64,000 nt of DNA from Casuarius casuarius (Eukaryota; Chordata; Aves; Casuariiformes; Casuariidae): assembly GCA_003342895.1 (NCBI GenBank), contig PTFA01000411.1:1-64000 (forward strand), read 5' to 3'. A model generated the notes under the pieces. It did not search any database. It was not told the origin of the DNA and saw only the letters and a program-made list of their open reading frames with translations. A program made the position numbers and the translations under genes. How positions within the stretch are numbered: the stretch's first letter is position 1; each line of letters opens with the position of its first letter. This document shows, one piece after another, positions 36,501 through 51,700 of the stretch.

Positions 36501-39500
36501 GTGTCCAGAATCTCATGAAGAAATATCATCTGTGACAGAGCAGAGGGTATTCAGGACTGCTCTGCAGTTTGTGTTGCCTGTAACAGTAAAAGGTAAGGCA
36601 GAATCTCCTTTAGCTCAAGTGCTTAGGGCACTGGCAAAGGACTTCAGCTGTTGTAAACCTAATAGGAAAATACCAGTTTACAGCATATTCTCGGTTCGTG
36701 AAATGCAAGCAGAAAGGTTTTCAGTTAGACACCCGGGTAGCAAAACCTGGTGTGTGTCCCATGGCCTACCTTCCCAGCTGGTAGAAATCAGCTTCCACTA
36801 GCTGAGAATCTGACACAAAGATTTAAGTAATACAATATTGATTTTCCCTAGCTGATGACTTCCAACTACAGGTTTTCAGATCATAAGAAGTTAAAGTCTT
36901 TCTAATTATTGTTATGCCAGACTACATATGGCAGTGATAATCTGGGAGCTTCACTACATTGTGGTGTCGTTACTTTGCTGCTGTGTTTATTAAAAGTGTG
37001 CTGCATTTGTCTGTGAGATCATTTTTCTAGAGGCCTTTAAATATAAAGAAGGATCTCATCTAAATGCAAAATTAAGATAATGATACTTACTTTCCTTAGG
37101 CTGGGAAGCCAAGTTAATTAACAGTTATAAAAGAATTTTGACATACTCAGATAGAAGGCATGTAGAACTAGACGGTATCTTTACTTTTCCTAGCACAGTC
37201 CAGTCCTACACCTGGTAATTATTCCAACATGTACTTTATTAAAACCACATGTTTTATTTTTGTCCACTTTTATGCCTTCAGTTTAAGCTTTATAAATATT
37301 CTAGCAGGCCATTCTAACTTTAAGAATCTAGCAGGACTGGTAAATCTTTAAATCAAATTGACTATATCAGGGGACTGAATACAGGTGAGAAAGGATCAGT
37401 TACAGCAAATATAGGATACAGATGTTTATAGGGAAAAAGGAGAAAGCGGTTTTGAAAGAAGCAGATTTTTAAAGAGGGATTAGCTCATACTGTATTTTGT
37501 AACTCTTTTAGGGAAGCTCAAACACTCCAGCTAGAGATTTTTTTCTGCAGGGTGTTTGATTTTAACAAATGTGCCCAACACCTGACTGACAAATAAACAA
37601 ATGTTCCAAAGCTACTTAACATTCTTTCCAGATCAGCATTTTATTAATAGCACTGGTTTAAGGAATAAGCCAAAAAAAAAAAAAAAAAGAAACCATGAAT
37701 ACATGCGTCAATAAATGTTGAAATATGAGGGAAAAATTCATTTATTTAGAAAGCAAAATTAGATCTTAAAATATCAAGAGAAATGGCTTTAAATATGGCC
37801 TATGTATTCCAGAATCATAAGCAATGGATATTGATCCTAACTAAAATCAGAAATGCTTCATGAGAAAAAAAAAATCTCTTTTCACCTTTAACATTGTTAC
37901 TAAAAACAAGGAAATTTATCTTTCCCATACTGATTATAGCCCTACTACAGTTCAGTATCAAAAATTACATTTCTGAGAAACATGGTACAGAGTTAAGCAA
38001 ACTAATTAATTTAAGCTAATATCCTTGATCCAACAAAATATTTCTCAGGCAGTCTCAGAATTAAAATTGCACTGGGGCCGTGGTAGACTGTGTCTTCTTA
38101 TATGAACAGAGAGAGGACAGACAGATGTTCTCATTCTTCTGTACCTCTCTGAAATATTCGATTCAGTTATCAAAAAGATATTATAATCCCACCTGCAAGA
38201 GGTGATCCTGTTCCATTATAGTTGCAGTATTCTTTCCCCAAAAGACACATTTAATAAATAGCAATAAGAAACTGCACTCGTATCACTGCCTGGAATCATG
38301 CAAGAACCCATTGTCTTTCTAGCTGTAGTTGGTATCTGTAGGCCGCTATGAGGGAACATGTTCAGCGGTAATGGAGTAAAATGTTAATTGCAAAAAGTTT
38401 ACACATAATCCTACCTATCCATCGCTATGTATGACCAAATCATCCCAACCCACATGGTTCAAAGTTTAAGCCACTCAACACTTGAGTGGAACTGAAGCAG
38501 TGTGATACAATCTATTTTTACTCACCTACTTGCATTTGTGAGCAGCACTTTCTAACAGCATCAGCTGGCTAGAAGAACCTGTTTTATCTTGCCAAACAAA
38601 GCCTCAGTATTTCATACATTTACACCATCTATATTGCAATATAGCAGTGCAACCAGAGAGGAAACTTTCCAGACTTAGAGATTTTCGTCTGGCCCAAAGC
38701 ACTGAAGCCTGACTCCTCAGGAGCGCTGGCTACAGTGAAAACACTACAGCATGTTCTTGACTCTCTATTCTGCTTTCCTAAAGCTATGAAATTAGATTTA
38801 TGGTCTCCATCCTTATCTTCACAGCCCACAGTATCCCAAAGGTACCATTCAAAGAATGGGTACACAGTATACTTAACATAATTTATATAAAATGCATGCA
38901 TGTTTATAAACAACATTCGGAACAAACCTCTTCATGCAGTCTGATTCTGAGAGAAAAATGGTAAATGTAGTCAATTTATTTAACTCTGTCTTTAAAGGCA
39001 GCAAGATAGTCTGCTGAACGCTGTAGAACCTATGTAAAACAAATGACATTTACTGTAAGACTGATTCAAGACCAATTGAAAAGAATATGGTCCCTTAGGG
39101 TTTCCTTATAAGCATGATAATAGCAGGACATGTTTTCATATTCCTGTGCTCTCCTTCTGCAGAGATTATTCTGTCATTCTCGAAAGAGACAGAGAAAATA
39201 AACCCAAGATGAGAATTTGACTACTGCTGGTGGTAGAATACAACCGTATTTTATTAAGATACTTCAGAAATGTGAAAAAAAAGAAAATTCGTAGTACAAT
39301 AATTAATATGCAAACTATTAAAGGAAGCACAGAGTAATACATGAAATAGGAAACAGCTTCCATGATCAAAAAGGGCAACAATGACATTATCTATTTACAG
39401 GAAAGGGATATCAAGTTAGTTTACATTGTAAAATAACTCACTGAAGCTTAAAGTTCCTGAAGTTTTGTAGGTTGAAGTTTTTTGTTTTTTATGGAGAGTC

Positions 39501-42299
39501 ACCTACAGGAGGGCAGACATCCCATACTGTTTTATAAAATTCTCCTGCAGCGCAACACCTTCATTTTCAAAAGATAAGTGTGGCTTGTCTTAAATATACA
39601 GGGTAACAATAAGGAAAACTCTACATTATTACTTAATCAGAGCTTAGCTAGAATTCAAGCAACTAACTTTTCTTACAAAAAGGGATGTCTACAACCCAGC
39701 AGTTAGGGTATCCTCTTGAGAAGGAGATTAGAAATGGAGTTGGAAACCCAAATCCTTGAAATATAAGGGCATTCATGAACTTAAAAAGTATATGACACCT
39801 GGGATCTTAGAATCTCCTCCTCCAGGAGAAAGATTAACTAATAGGCTGGATTCTAAACCTGTTCTAATCCTGTAACTTTTGCATGTGTGGCTCATTTCAG
39901 TAGAGGACATAATGTCTTCATCCAGAAAACTGCAGGTGACTAAAGCCTAGAGGCTGTGGTCTCTCACTTCTTGTAACATGCTGCAGAAGATGGCAGAGAC
40001 ATCACCATAGTTCTCTAATAAATAGGCAGAGCAGCCTAAATGTAAGCATTCAGTCCCATCTGAGAGACTCTGTGGTATCAAGACATCTGCATAGATCTAT
40101 TAGCTATGACCCAGGACTTACAGGAAACCTATACTATTCTGAGGAATAGGAAGATACAGGCAGATAAGACATTTCATGGATGGAGCTGCTGTTTGCTACT
40201 GATTGTCTGTTCACCCACACAGAAAGATGGGCTCCTAAGTCAGGCAGGCTGGTTCAGCCTGGTTCAGCCTCTGAAGATTTCTTCTACAGTTATTCCTTCT
40301 AGAGTTAACAGAGGGAGCTACTGCTCTTACAGATTAGGAAAACTTATCCCTCTGCAGTTCTTCTGAGTCACCTACTCTGTTAACACTTGGAAATTCAATG
40401 TTTTAGTACGTGGGCATATCTATCTCTAAGAGGGCATATCATCTCTAAGGTCCAAGCATTTACATTTCAGTGAGGCAATAACAAAGCTAGGCAGCTAAAT
40501 TAGGATCAAATGGATTCTACCATCAGCTACAGACAGCTGCTCATTTTGACTGAGTGATAAACTCCATGGTCCCCAGCACCAGCTTGGTTTGCATAGGTGT
40601 TTATGCTTTATGTATATTCCGTTTTGTAAATCTGAACTGTGATCCAGTGAAAGTTATTGTTAGGAAAATAATAGTTTTAGCTATAATTTATCATGATACC
40701 ATCACACTTCAGCATGTGGGTTTAAATTCATCATTCACGGCAAGACAGTTCTTCCTGAATTTCTCATCCAATGTTATATCACTGTCTGATGCAATGGTAA
40801 TTGGATCCAAGAGGAACTCTTGCTATCAGTTTTCTATATCTCAGTCTTATGCATTGGGGTAAAAGATGCAAGGAGATACGAAGGAAAGGTCTAAGCCAGT
40901 AGCTCTCAAACTCTTTAAATCAGTGGGCCATTTTGAAATGGCCATTTCTCACAGAGCAATTCAAATTTAACATCAAACTTTTAACTGAAAACTCTATAAA
41001 GGTAATGCACATTTTGCTGTTTAATAGGGTTAAAAGCTATTTATCATGGAATTTAGTATGAGAACTGCTGTCCTAAGCACCATGATATCTTAAATGAGTG
41101 CTAGAGAAGACAGAAGGCAGCAAATTCATGTAGATACATGTGAGGTATACAACAGTTAAATGATGAAATATAAAACATGAATTGATGCCCTACTGATCCA
41201 AGAGCTTCTTCAAAATTAGTGCAGCAACAGTTCTTTTCCAGTTGTTCTTCTGTTATCTAGAACAGATTTCTGCTTCAGAGATGGGCAGATGCTAGCTCCA
41301 GAACCTGCACGCTAAGATCCTCATACAGTTGAGTGCCACAAAGCCACAAATACCATATGGAATTGAAGCATGGGGTAGGCCAGGAGCTCTTTGCAGATGG
41401 GAAATGGCTACAGAGCCTTAGCAGTCTTAGCATCTAAGTTGTAGGACAGGGACAGTGGTGGCGTGCATCACAGAGCAAGCCAATGCTGCCAGCCCAAATA
41501 ACGCCTGCTGGCTCCTTTCTCACAGCCATGGAGCCCAAGTACTTACTACCCTGCCAGTACATGTGGCATAGTTTTACCAAAGTAGCCACATACCTGACCC
41601 AATCTTACTTCACTATGTGACTCAAAAGTCCTAGATTCATCACTACATTTTTTTTTTCAATGTGGAAAGACTTACTGTGTATGAAGGCCTACTGCCTTGT
41701 AGTCTGACGGTGTCTGAGTGTTCACAGTATAATTAAACACTTGAGGATCTGCCCAGAAATGTGACAGTGCATCCACTTCTGTAGTCCTTGGGTCTGTATT
41801 AACACCAGGACGTGGCAATGATTACAAGATCAAAGCCCAACAGTGTAAAAGAAAAACTCTCTTTTGTACTGCCAAAGGTAATAGGTATGAAATTACTATG
41901 CATATTTTTTGTCATCATGATGCTATCCCACTGTAAATAATTATATTTCCTGTTCACTTATTTATATCTTTTAAAAATTCACTCTTTTATTTATTATCTT
42001 TGAATTTATTTGCATGCACTGTGCCCTCTCACCAGCTCAAATGCTAATAAAGATTCTGTTTATCATTTGCAATAATTATCATATTTTCATTCTTCCATTC
42101 TTCTGCACTTGCAGAGCCTTCTTTGTTTACTAGAGTATACATATAATTCCCCCCTATGTTCACTAATAAGTAACTATCATATGATGAAAATAAGGTTTAC
42201 ACAAATGTAATTTACACTTTTAGCGTAAGTCAGTCACACAAAGTAAAGTGTATTTTAGGTGACTTATTAGATATCAAGAATCCTATTTATGACTGAGAA
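33525..42299. other. AT-rich unique region, no gene seen
   Basis: No exon, RNA gene or clear transposon over nearly 9 kb. An A-run of 17 lies at 37672-37688. GGTTCAGCCT is duplicated in tandem at about 40250-40270. GGGCATATC...ATCTCTAAG is imperfectly duplicated near 40413-40450. The frames at 36010-36801 (up to 108 codons) overlap on both strands and have no domain. Confidence 0.5.
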
Positions 42300-42700
42300 C
42301 TCCCCAATGATGAGGTGTGAAAGATGCTTTTGTATCGTTTGCAGAAGGCTGGTGCCTGGGAATGGGTTCTTGTTTCTGTTGTATCTAACATCGTTTAAAG
42401 GGAAGAAAGGAAGGTTTGCATGGAGGAACGGGCCCAGGTGATGACTGATTTATTATGATAATGTCAGAGATTTGGCTTGACTGTGATGTTTTGAAACAGC
42501 TTTTCTGTGGAAAAGTAGAAGACATTAATGTACTCTATTTATCTGCCGCACACAATGAGATTGGCTGCACATTTTCTGCACTGAACAGCAATGTTTTCTT
42601 TCTACCGAAGGAGTCTCCCTCTCCATTTTGGGTAGTCCTGCCAGTGAAATCTGACTTTAATGCTTATGTGGTGAACTGGTGATATAGATGGCAAGAAAGG
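42300..42700. other. Unique block without simple repeats, possible conserved noncoding element
   Basis: A 75-codon frame at 42455-42682 has no recognised domain. The block is even in composition and free of low-complexity runs. I cannot judge conservation from one sequence, so this is only a pointer. Confidence 0.15.
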
Positions 42701-45700
42701 GCAAATTGAACTGAAAATACCTCTTCTTTCATAATAACCATATATTTCTGTGAAACGGCAAAGAGAATTGGAAGGCGATACCTTGAGCCGGTCTTGAACT
42801 AGTAATAAGTGCTAGGAAGCCTGTTATCAGGGTTCAGCATGCTCTGGCCTGGGGGATTGCATCACCCGTACTTTACCTCTTCTGTAAGCTGTATAGAAAA
42901 TCTAGGTATTTACATTAAGGCTATGCGTATGATGGGTGGAAATTTCAGCTGATGTTTAAAATACAAAAGCATAAAGATTTCTTGCAGATAACACCTTGAC
43001 AAAGCTTGAATTCTAAAAGTAATATTCCCAAATGATAACTAAATATTTATTCTGTATCTTACAGAGTATTTTCTGGGTGGGGGAAAGGGTGGAGGGATTT
43101 ATTCTCCTGATATAAAAGTAACCCTGGTAGGTGTTCTTAAATTTTCCCAAATGAGACAAAGGAAATTGAAGAATGAAAAAAAAAAGAAATAGGAAACCAG
43201 CATATGATTGCCAAAGTCAGAGGAATTGCTAAAGAGGTGTAAGAAGAAGTCTAAATATATGCGACTTGCATGTTATCTTGATACTTATAGTTATGTCTCT
43301 AGACACATCAAGACACACAAATATGCAATGCGTGTATGCATATTTTCAGAATTGCCATCAGCTAAGATTTCCAGGTTTTAAGAAACATGGCCACTAACAC
43401 TGGCTACAATAAGCAACAAATGATCACGACCTTGATGGGAACCCTAAAATTAGCTGAGGTATAGGCAGCAGGAAAAGCGAGTAACAGGAAAGTGTAGGAC
43501 GATATAAGGTAAAGTACAAGATGAGAGAGCTGCTGAGCACTCAAGTAATACCAGGTCTGACTCCATTACACCCACTCACTTGCCAGTAGGATGAGGCTAT
43601 TCAGTTTGCAAGAGTCAGTATAAAGGATTCTTAATTTCCACCACCTGCAGATCACTTAGGCATTTGCAGAACTTGCAGTATTTGAAGACGCCCTTGGGCA
43701 GAATATGAGGATTGTTCATTTCACAAATCACAGAAAAGTTTTGGAACTCAAATGTTCACCTTTCCTGGAATAGAGACATTTAAAAAAACAAATGGATAGT
43801 AAAAATATATATATATATCTTTAAGAAGGAGAATTCTACTTGTTCTGTGAGGAAATGCATTTAGCACTGAAAACCTTGGTTCAGTCCCACAGGCGTGGCT
43901 GGGGGAGTAGAACAGTCCTGAGGTGTTACAACAAAAATGAACAGAACAAAGCAAATGAAAGATGCTTTTACTCTAATTTATGACCAATACTTATCCCGAA
44001 AGGCCTTGATTAAATCTAAATTCCTTCTAAGCCTTGGTACCTCTTGTTGGCTGTAGGCTTTCAGAGGCAGCCAGCCAGTCGGAAATACTAGGTTCAGAGA
44101 CTCCAGTGGAATTTAAGTTGGTGGAAAAATGGCCGAAGTATGGTTTTTATAGATTTGTTTTTCCTTGATTTTTAACATAACTTTAAAAATATATCTGTTT
44201 GGGCACTCAGAGTAATATTTCTCAAGTTTTTTCAACGGCTAACTCAAAAATATTTTGAATCCTTTTCATTTATTATAGAAGCCAGACAATACCAATGATA
44301 ATAATTACAAAGCCACATAATTTATTTGAGTGCGTTTTGAAAAGATACCTTCAAGGTAATAGGAAGGAAAGAGCTTGACTGCTTTTGATTTAGCTTGTAA
44401 AAACATTTCAATGAGTAATAGAAATTCCCAGATGATTTTCATGAACCTACAACCCAGCTGCTGAAAAACCCTGATCAACAATAAATGATTAAAAGCCATT
44501 TGCACCAAGCAGAACTATAAAATGTTTTAGTTCTGGGCTTTTACTGAATGCTTTGTTCTAGCTTGTCCTGTGTATTATGGACATGAACATTTTAAAAAGT
44601 GTACCCCTTCAGTACCACCCCAATTCCAGTACCACCCTACTTTAATAAAAAGTACAGCTTGAAAGAACTTGCGGACAACATTTTTCCTGCAGATTTAGTG
44701 AAATATTGAAGCATTTTGGGAATTCACTCCGATGTCAATGAATTGTGAAAAAAAACAAAAAGAATTCAAAAAGATTCAAAAAGACTTTTACTTTTTTGAA
44801 ACAATTGAAAATGTTGGGGTTTGGTTCAATACAAAATATTTTTTTGTCAATGAACAAAAAAATTAATTATTCATCCAGCCCTATTCTAGACAGCAGGACC
44901 AAATCATCAAAAATTTCCATTGACAGTGCAGATGATACCATTTAAAAATAGTAAAATGTGATGAAGTTAACAATATAATTAAAATGTAATTATTCCAATG
45001 AAACTAGTATTTGATTTTGGAGCAGTCTTTGAGCATTCAGCAATGCTTGAGGACTAAGATTCCAGGATCACTTTAAAAGCATTCATACTTTGCTCATAGT
45101 TACAAACGCGTGTTTGAGAAGAGAATGATGCAGAGGGGAGAGCAGTAAAAGGTCACCCTTCTCTGAAGCCTTATTGTCTTTAACACTAGCTGAACCTCAA
45201 ATGGTGTTGATCTTATGTTTCAGGATAGCACAACACTAGAGAACCAGTAAAAACATAGGAAATGGTTTACCCAGAACTGGAGTAATTTCAGAAGCCCCAG
45301 ATGGATAATAACATGTTAGTAATTATCACCTGGACAAGGATTTATCTATTTATGTGGACACCATGCTTAGGGCTGGAAAGTCACTTCAACACTCCTTTCC
45401 TGGGCATCCATAGATGGCATGATGGTTGTAGTGTGTCTGGGAAAGCCTGTTTAACTGGCATGTCACCACAAACTGTGAAGATTGGACACTGCCCTACACC
45501 AGCCCCGTTACTCTCAGAATGGGACATTGACTCTACCAGGAGATATCTGATTATGATCTGGGGGAACATGCTCTAATCCCAATAGGATAATATATGACTC
45601 TGTTTTTATTTTTATTTTTGCATGAAAATTATGATCTTAAATATTGACAAACAAATTATGTGAAGCAGGTCACGTATGAACCCTTGAAGTAAAGGTACTC

Positions 45701-48700
45701 ATCTTACAGTGGCTGGAGTATTCTACCCTTGTGAGGAGTTTGAAAAATCTGTGTGTCATTGGTTCATTTATTACATTATAGGTCATGTATGAGTTCTCTG
45801 TGCTTTAGAAAAGTGTATTTTTAATATGTGGTCAAGACACCTTCCTGGACCAGTCAGTCTGCAAGTTCAAGAGCTTTCACAGACTCAGTAGTATACAATA
45901 GAATATGGGGTAGGTGAACAGGAAGGTGGGTAGCAAAACTGTGCCCAGATAATATACCTCCTGGCAGTGGTTACTGTATGTTAATGAATACTTTTTTTCT
46001 AAATACTCATCCCTCTGTCTATTCCGTTGTAAATGACCCCCAATCAGGATCAAGTGGATGCTTGAAGTACTACTACACAATGGATTGAAGGATTATTCTC
46101 CCAAGAGGTACCCAGAACAGGTGCTTGGACTAATGCATTGTATCTTAAGAGATTTTTTTGGACACCTGTGAGTCACATAGAGCACTTCAAAAACAGGCCA
46201 GAATTGTAGGACAAATTAGCCAAGAGTTCTGTAATACTGAATAAGTCTTGGTAATTGATATAATACAGAGCAAAGTACTGTGCATCCAGAGATCAGCTTT
46301 GAAAGATCCCTATGTTAAAAACATGATCATCTTTCATTCTTTTAGGTATGAGAACATTTTGTAGCTACAGAGACCAGCCTCTATGGATTTCAGGGAAACA
46401 TCACAGGCATTTCAGCTTATTCATGTGAAGAATTTACCAACTATTTGCCATTCTTTATGAAGGTTATGAATTGTTGCCTATTTTCTGATGAAATTTGTCA
46501 GTAAGATCAATTACTGGAATGCAGTCACATTTCAGTGTGACTTCAAATATGGTAATTTTTAATGTGAAATAGTAAACTTGCTGATGAGTAATTTTTCCTT
46601 TGAAAGAGGTTTAATTATTTAGCCTTCCCATTCTTTGATTGATGCATATTCCTTTTATTAGCTACCGTGATAATGAAGAAATTCAGGACAAGATGTGAAT
46701 AAAAACTGTCTATTCCCTCAGGTATATAACTTTTCTCTAAGTTTTGTTTGAAGTAGCTGAAAGAGCAGCAGGAATCTGCTGAACTATGTAAGCAATTGTA
46801 GAAGTATTTATTAATAAGTATAATTTTATTGAATTGTGAGGAATATCTGCTAAATAGATGTGGAATTCTCTGTCCTTCTTCTAGAGTTATTTTTGACTGC
46901 ATCTGTTGATCACTACATTATTTCCTGTAAATTTTAAAATGAGCAATGTGACAGAGACACAGTTGCTGTTGTTTGTGTTAGTGAAAAATTGGCAGCAGGG
47001 TTGAGCTGATACTCCTTTCTGTTCAGAATGGTCTCCATTTTCAGAGGATTGTTTTTGAGACTCCAGATCCAGCTCTTCTTCAAACAAAACAGTTCTCTGC
47101 CTGTGATGTTCTGTGAGCAGTCTAGAAACTTAAGCTTAATTTATGACTCTGTTATATCTTATTAGTGGAGGTCCCCCCTTCCGAGAGCATATAGCGCGCC
47201 AAGTCTTTATGTTGCATGAAGTACCTAGATCTATTCTCTGGTCTAGTCTGTGGGTGATGAGTCCTGGCCACTTCCAATGTTCAATGAAGCAATCAAAAAA
47301 CAAGGGTTGTAATAGGCAGTGGCCCTATCAGGTCATGCAGGGGCTCTCTACATGTGCTTCCAGAGATTACTGTTCCCAGCTGAAAATGTTTGGATAAAGG
47401 CTTAGATAGATGTTTGCCCAGGTGTTCTTTTCACTGTCCTTTGGTTGCAACTTTCATTTTTGTCATTCTGGCACTGCATATCAGCCTATTTAAGATTTCT
47501 ATCCATATTATTGCCAGGAGCAATAACACTTGGAAGATCCTGTTGAGCATCATGTCTGTACATTTATTAGCATCACAGACTTAAGTCCTTCCAGGTTTGT
47601 TCCTGTCTTTTCTATTTCTGAGCAGGACCCATGAAGTTTCATGCAGTTCTATGTAGGAAGTGTTCAGATGAGATCTTAAACCCTAAATCCAACTTTCTCA
47701 GCATGATAGGATGAGGTAAGAGCTTTCTTAGCTTTAGTTTTCATAGCTTAAAAGGGATAGATAGATGGGATAATAGATGAGGTTTTTGTGGTTAGATACA
47801 GCTGCAAGGAAGAGGGTTTTATTTCCCATAATACTGGTTATGTTCAGTTTATTCCAAAACACTTTACAGAATGACACACTTTTGTGAAGTGTAGTGCAAT
47901 GCGGAAGTGAATATGACAGCCATTACACACTCAGTAAAAGCTGGTGATCACCATCAATTTAGTCCCAGAATTGTCTGGATTATGCTCAATCCTGACTGCA
48001 TTAGCTTCCTAAGTACATCCAGAACTCTATAGTAGCTGAATCTACTAATTCTCAAGCAATCCTTTTTGCTGTTTGAGTTCCGGGGCTAAAAATTTCACTT
48101 ATCTAAGGACAATATAAGTTAGAGTGTTAAAGCTGGCACATACCTAAGAGCAGTCTAAGCAATGGAATATATAGAAAAATACATGTATTTCACCTGACTG
48201 TACCTGTCACCTTGTTGCCTTATGCCTAAGAGACTGTTACCAGCCCAACAAAGTAAAATAATTCTTAAAGTTTCCCATATTTAGCACTTCATTTACATGT
48301 ATTAAATGGAGCCTTACTTCACAGCAAGATACAAAGAGAATTTTCTTGAAAAGCTATATCTGTATCAGGAAGTTAAAGGAAATTATTAGATTCTTGAATG
48401 TTTCAACTCCCCTTCGATTCCTAACTTGGTATTCATAAACAGAGCTATTTCACTAAGAGATTTTGCTTTATCAAAACTGAAAAACTTTAGATGAAAGGTT
48501 GCTTTTTGATGAATTCCTCCTCTTGACAAAATCTATCTTGTTTTGTCAAAAATTCCTGTTTGGACAGTTTCACATGAATTATTTATGACTTTTTGTCTCA
48601 AACATGTAGAATAACTGTAGAATATATTTTTTTAAAAGATTACTGTAGTTACTGTAGAATAAAAATATTTTTTAAAAAGGCTCAAATAAGATGAGTTATT

Positions 48701-51700
48701 TAGATATTATCAAAAGTAAATGCAATGAATGACTCAAACTTATTGCATGGTTTTAAGCTGCCAGGATTACACCCTTTTTGAGATTCTTCCTGTCTTTCTG
48801 TGTGCTGTGTCAGAATAGGAATAAGATCATGAAAATCTGTCTTCCACCTTCTACTTCCTTGGGAATTAACTTGTTTGAACAAACACGCAGAGAACATCTC
48901 AATAACTGGATTTTTCAAACAGTTTGTACTTCAAGAAATGTTATTCTTGAGACACTAAAAATGCCATCTGGGTCCTACTGTGCTGCTTTCATTTCTTTAT
49001 GTGTCAGAACTCAACCAGTTTCTAAGATGCAGAGACATTACTTGGTAAGACCATGTATAATGGTGCTTATTAAAAGTGTGTTTTTGCCCCCAGATCAAGT
49101 TCTAATGCTGCATTTACAGTGTCCAACCTTTCTTTAGAGGTGACAGTGGGCTAGACAAGTTCCTACAGTCCCCACTGGAATCTTATAATGAAGGCTATTG
49201 ACATGCCCAATGTGTGTACAGGAGAGTTGTTTTCCTTCCAGGATAATAGATGTATGGAGTTTGCCTGCAGCTAGACCCATAAAACAGTGCCAAACTTTTG
49301 CCATTCCCTCCTATTCAACAGTCTGGAAGTAACAGGAAAAAAATAGATTTCCCACAGAGAGGAAAGCGGACTTAATAAAAAGTTGCACACTCCTGGGTGG
49401 ACAACTCTCTCCATCTTTCTCCACAAAAACATCTTTCAGGAAGATGATACATTCTAAGTGGCATTCTATATTCTCTTTATATGTCACATTAAAACCAAGA
49501 CAGATAAAGGACTGTAGAAAAAAAAGTCTGTCTGTAAGAAATGGCTTCAACTGATGCGCAGTTCACAAAAAACAGATTAAATGGGCAGCATTCCCAACCT
49601 TAAACTGTCCAGTAAGTTTACTTATGTATTTCTTAAGATCTCCACTGACAAAATGGAATCAGGCAATTTCAGACTAACTAGATTATTTCTGTTTGAGCTT
49701 TTCCAGACAAAGCTGGCCACCAAGTCTACAGCAACGCTTAACCTCTAAAAGCAGCTAATATCATCTGATGGCATCATTTTGGGGTAATGAGTTCCTTAGA
49801 TGTCTAAATATAGGGTTTCAAATTGTTTCAGAAATATTGTTTTCAAATTTCAGTACTTCTGGCTGCTTTTTAGACTGCATTATGATACAGTGATAGCTTG
49901 ATACAGTAGGGTCAAATCTCCATCTAAGTCCCTGGAGGGACTGATCCATTAGACAGTAAGGTGTCTTCAGTAGGCAGTCTGAAAATGGTCCATGAGCTCT
50001 TCTTCCTGCTAGTCCTTCTGTTGTGATAAATCTGTCAAACTGCAAGGGACAGACAGCTCAGCTCATGAGGACTGTGGTGGTGCACCGCAGCAAATCACTG
50101 CCCTGAGCTTCTAGTTATTGCCCTCAGGCAGAGGTGGTTTGCTGACCTGTTCTCCATTGAAGCGGACTAAGAGTGCCAACACAACCATTTAACAGAGACG
50201 AGCTCTTGGGACTGTCCCCTGTGCCTGCAGGATAGTAAGCAGTGGCTGAAAGCTCTCTACTGCTGACATCTGAATTCAGGTATAAGCACTTTACTGGATC
50301 AGGGCCTAGAGGAATTTCTTTTGCTGACTATCTGAATCATATAAACCGCGGACAAAATAGGGCTCTTCAGTCAGCAGTGTTGCACAGTGCCTGAAGTACA
50401 TTAGTGTAGGCTGCAATTTGAAGCTCTGTATCCTTTTCACCTGTAGGAGTGGTTTTCCAGAGTCTCTATGGCAGTTTTCCCTTGTGTTTCCATGATGTAA
50501 TTCGGGTGCTGTTGATTTCACAACCTTGCACCTGCCAAACCCTGATATTGATGTTATGACAGGTTCTCATGGGAAGTGATTGACATTGACATAAGAAGCA
50601 CCTCTCCTTCACTTCTTGTTTTGAAGATTTTAGTTTATACAAGAGAAAAAGAAGCAAAACAGCACAGTAGATACTATTCATTTATATACTTGATAAATAC
50701 TGTCCAGTAATGCATGTGCACAAAGTCTTAACAGCACATCAGTCTTCATACAGGTGGACTTGTCTCGCCTTCCTTTGTGCAACAGCATGATACTCGTAAC
50801 CTTTTGCCCAGGAAGTGCACTCAGTCATGGGCATGTTATCACAATATCAGGGTGCATCAGCTTGGAGACTATGGCTGAAAATTACAAGTGTCCATCTCAC
50901 GTATAAAACACCTGGGTTTATCAGTGTTACAGAGAGAATATGGAGGACTTTACTATGCCACAGACCTTCCTGATTTCTGGTCTGTAAATCATTGCCATGC
51001 TGTGAGCACCAAATTTACCTAATATATTAATATCTGCTTAAAGTGTAGTACTTGATCATTTACAAGCTGCATTTCACAGGACTTTTATTAAAATCTCTGC
51101 TATGTCCTTGCTACTTTTACTGTATCTTCAGCTATATGTCTTTTGTTAATTCAACAAATGCCGAAGATGCCAGCTTTTCAAGGTTACAAAGACTTTTATT
51201 TTACACTCCCTTGCACTTCACATTCACTGTGAACTCTGGTCAAAACCAAGTACTTAAGAATATACTGTACAGTTTCCATAATTCAAGCATCATTGGGCTC
51301 AGAAAACTAGTGACTGTATTAAAATAAATACATTTCTTGGGAATTGTGGGAAGCATTGCATAGAGAAATGATATGCTAAGTTCTATGCAGGGACAGCTGC
51401 ATTTCATTCTTGAATGAAGTGATATTGACCAGAAAAGTACCCATAGAGTCCTGTTCCAAATGCAGCATGTATTACAATGATAGATTACTACTTAGGTATT
51501 TAATTCAGATTTTTGATTAATTTGCCATCGCATTCAGACACAGCATGACCAAAATCCATCCATGTTTCTATAAAGATAAGGGACACTTGCTACATTCAGA
51601 TCCTTTAGATTCTTTTACCTCCTTAGTGCACACCCCCCACCGTTCCCATCTTTACCCCAAATCACCACAGGGTCAATCTTGCTATTTGGGAAATCTAAGT

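Noticed and set aside
47143..47397. 84-codon frame with a GPPFREHIARQVFML stretch that looked exon-like
   Set aside because: No family recognised and no convincing splice sites flanking it.
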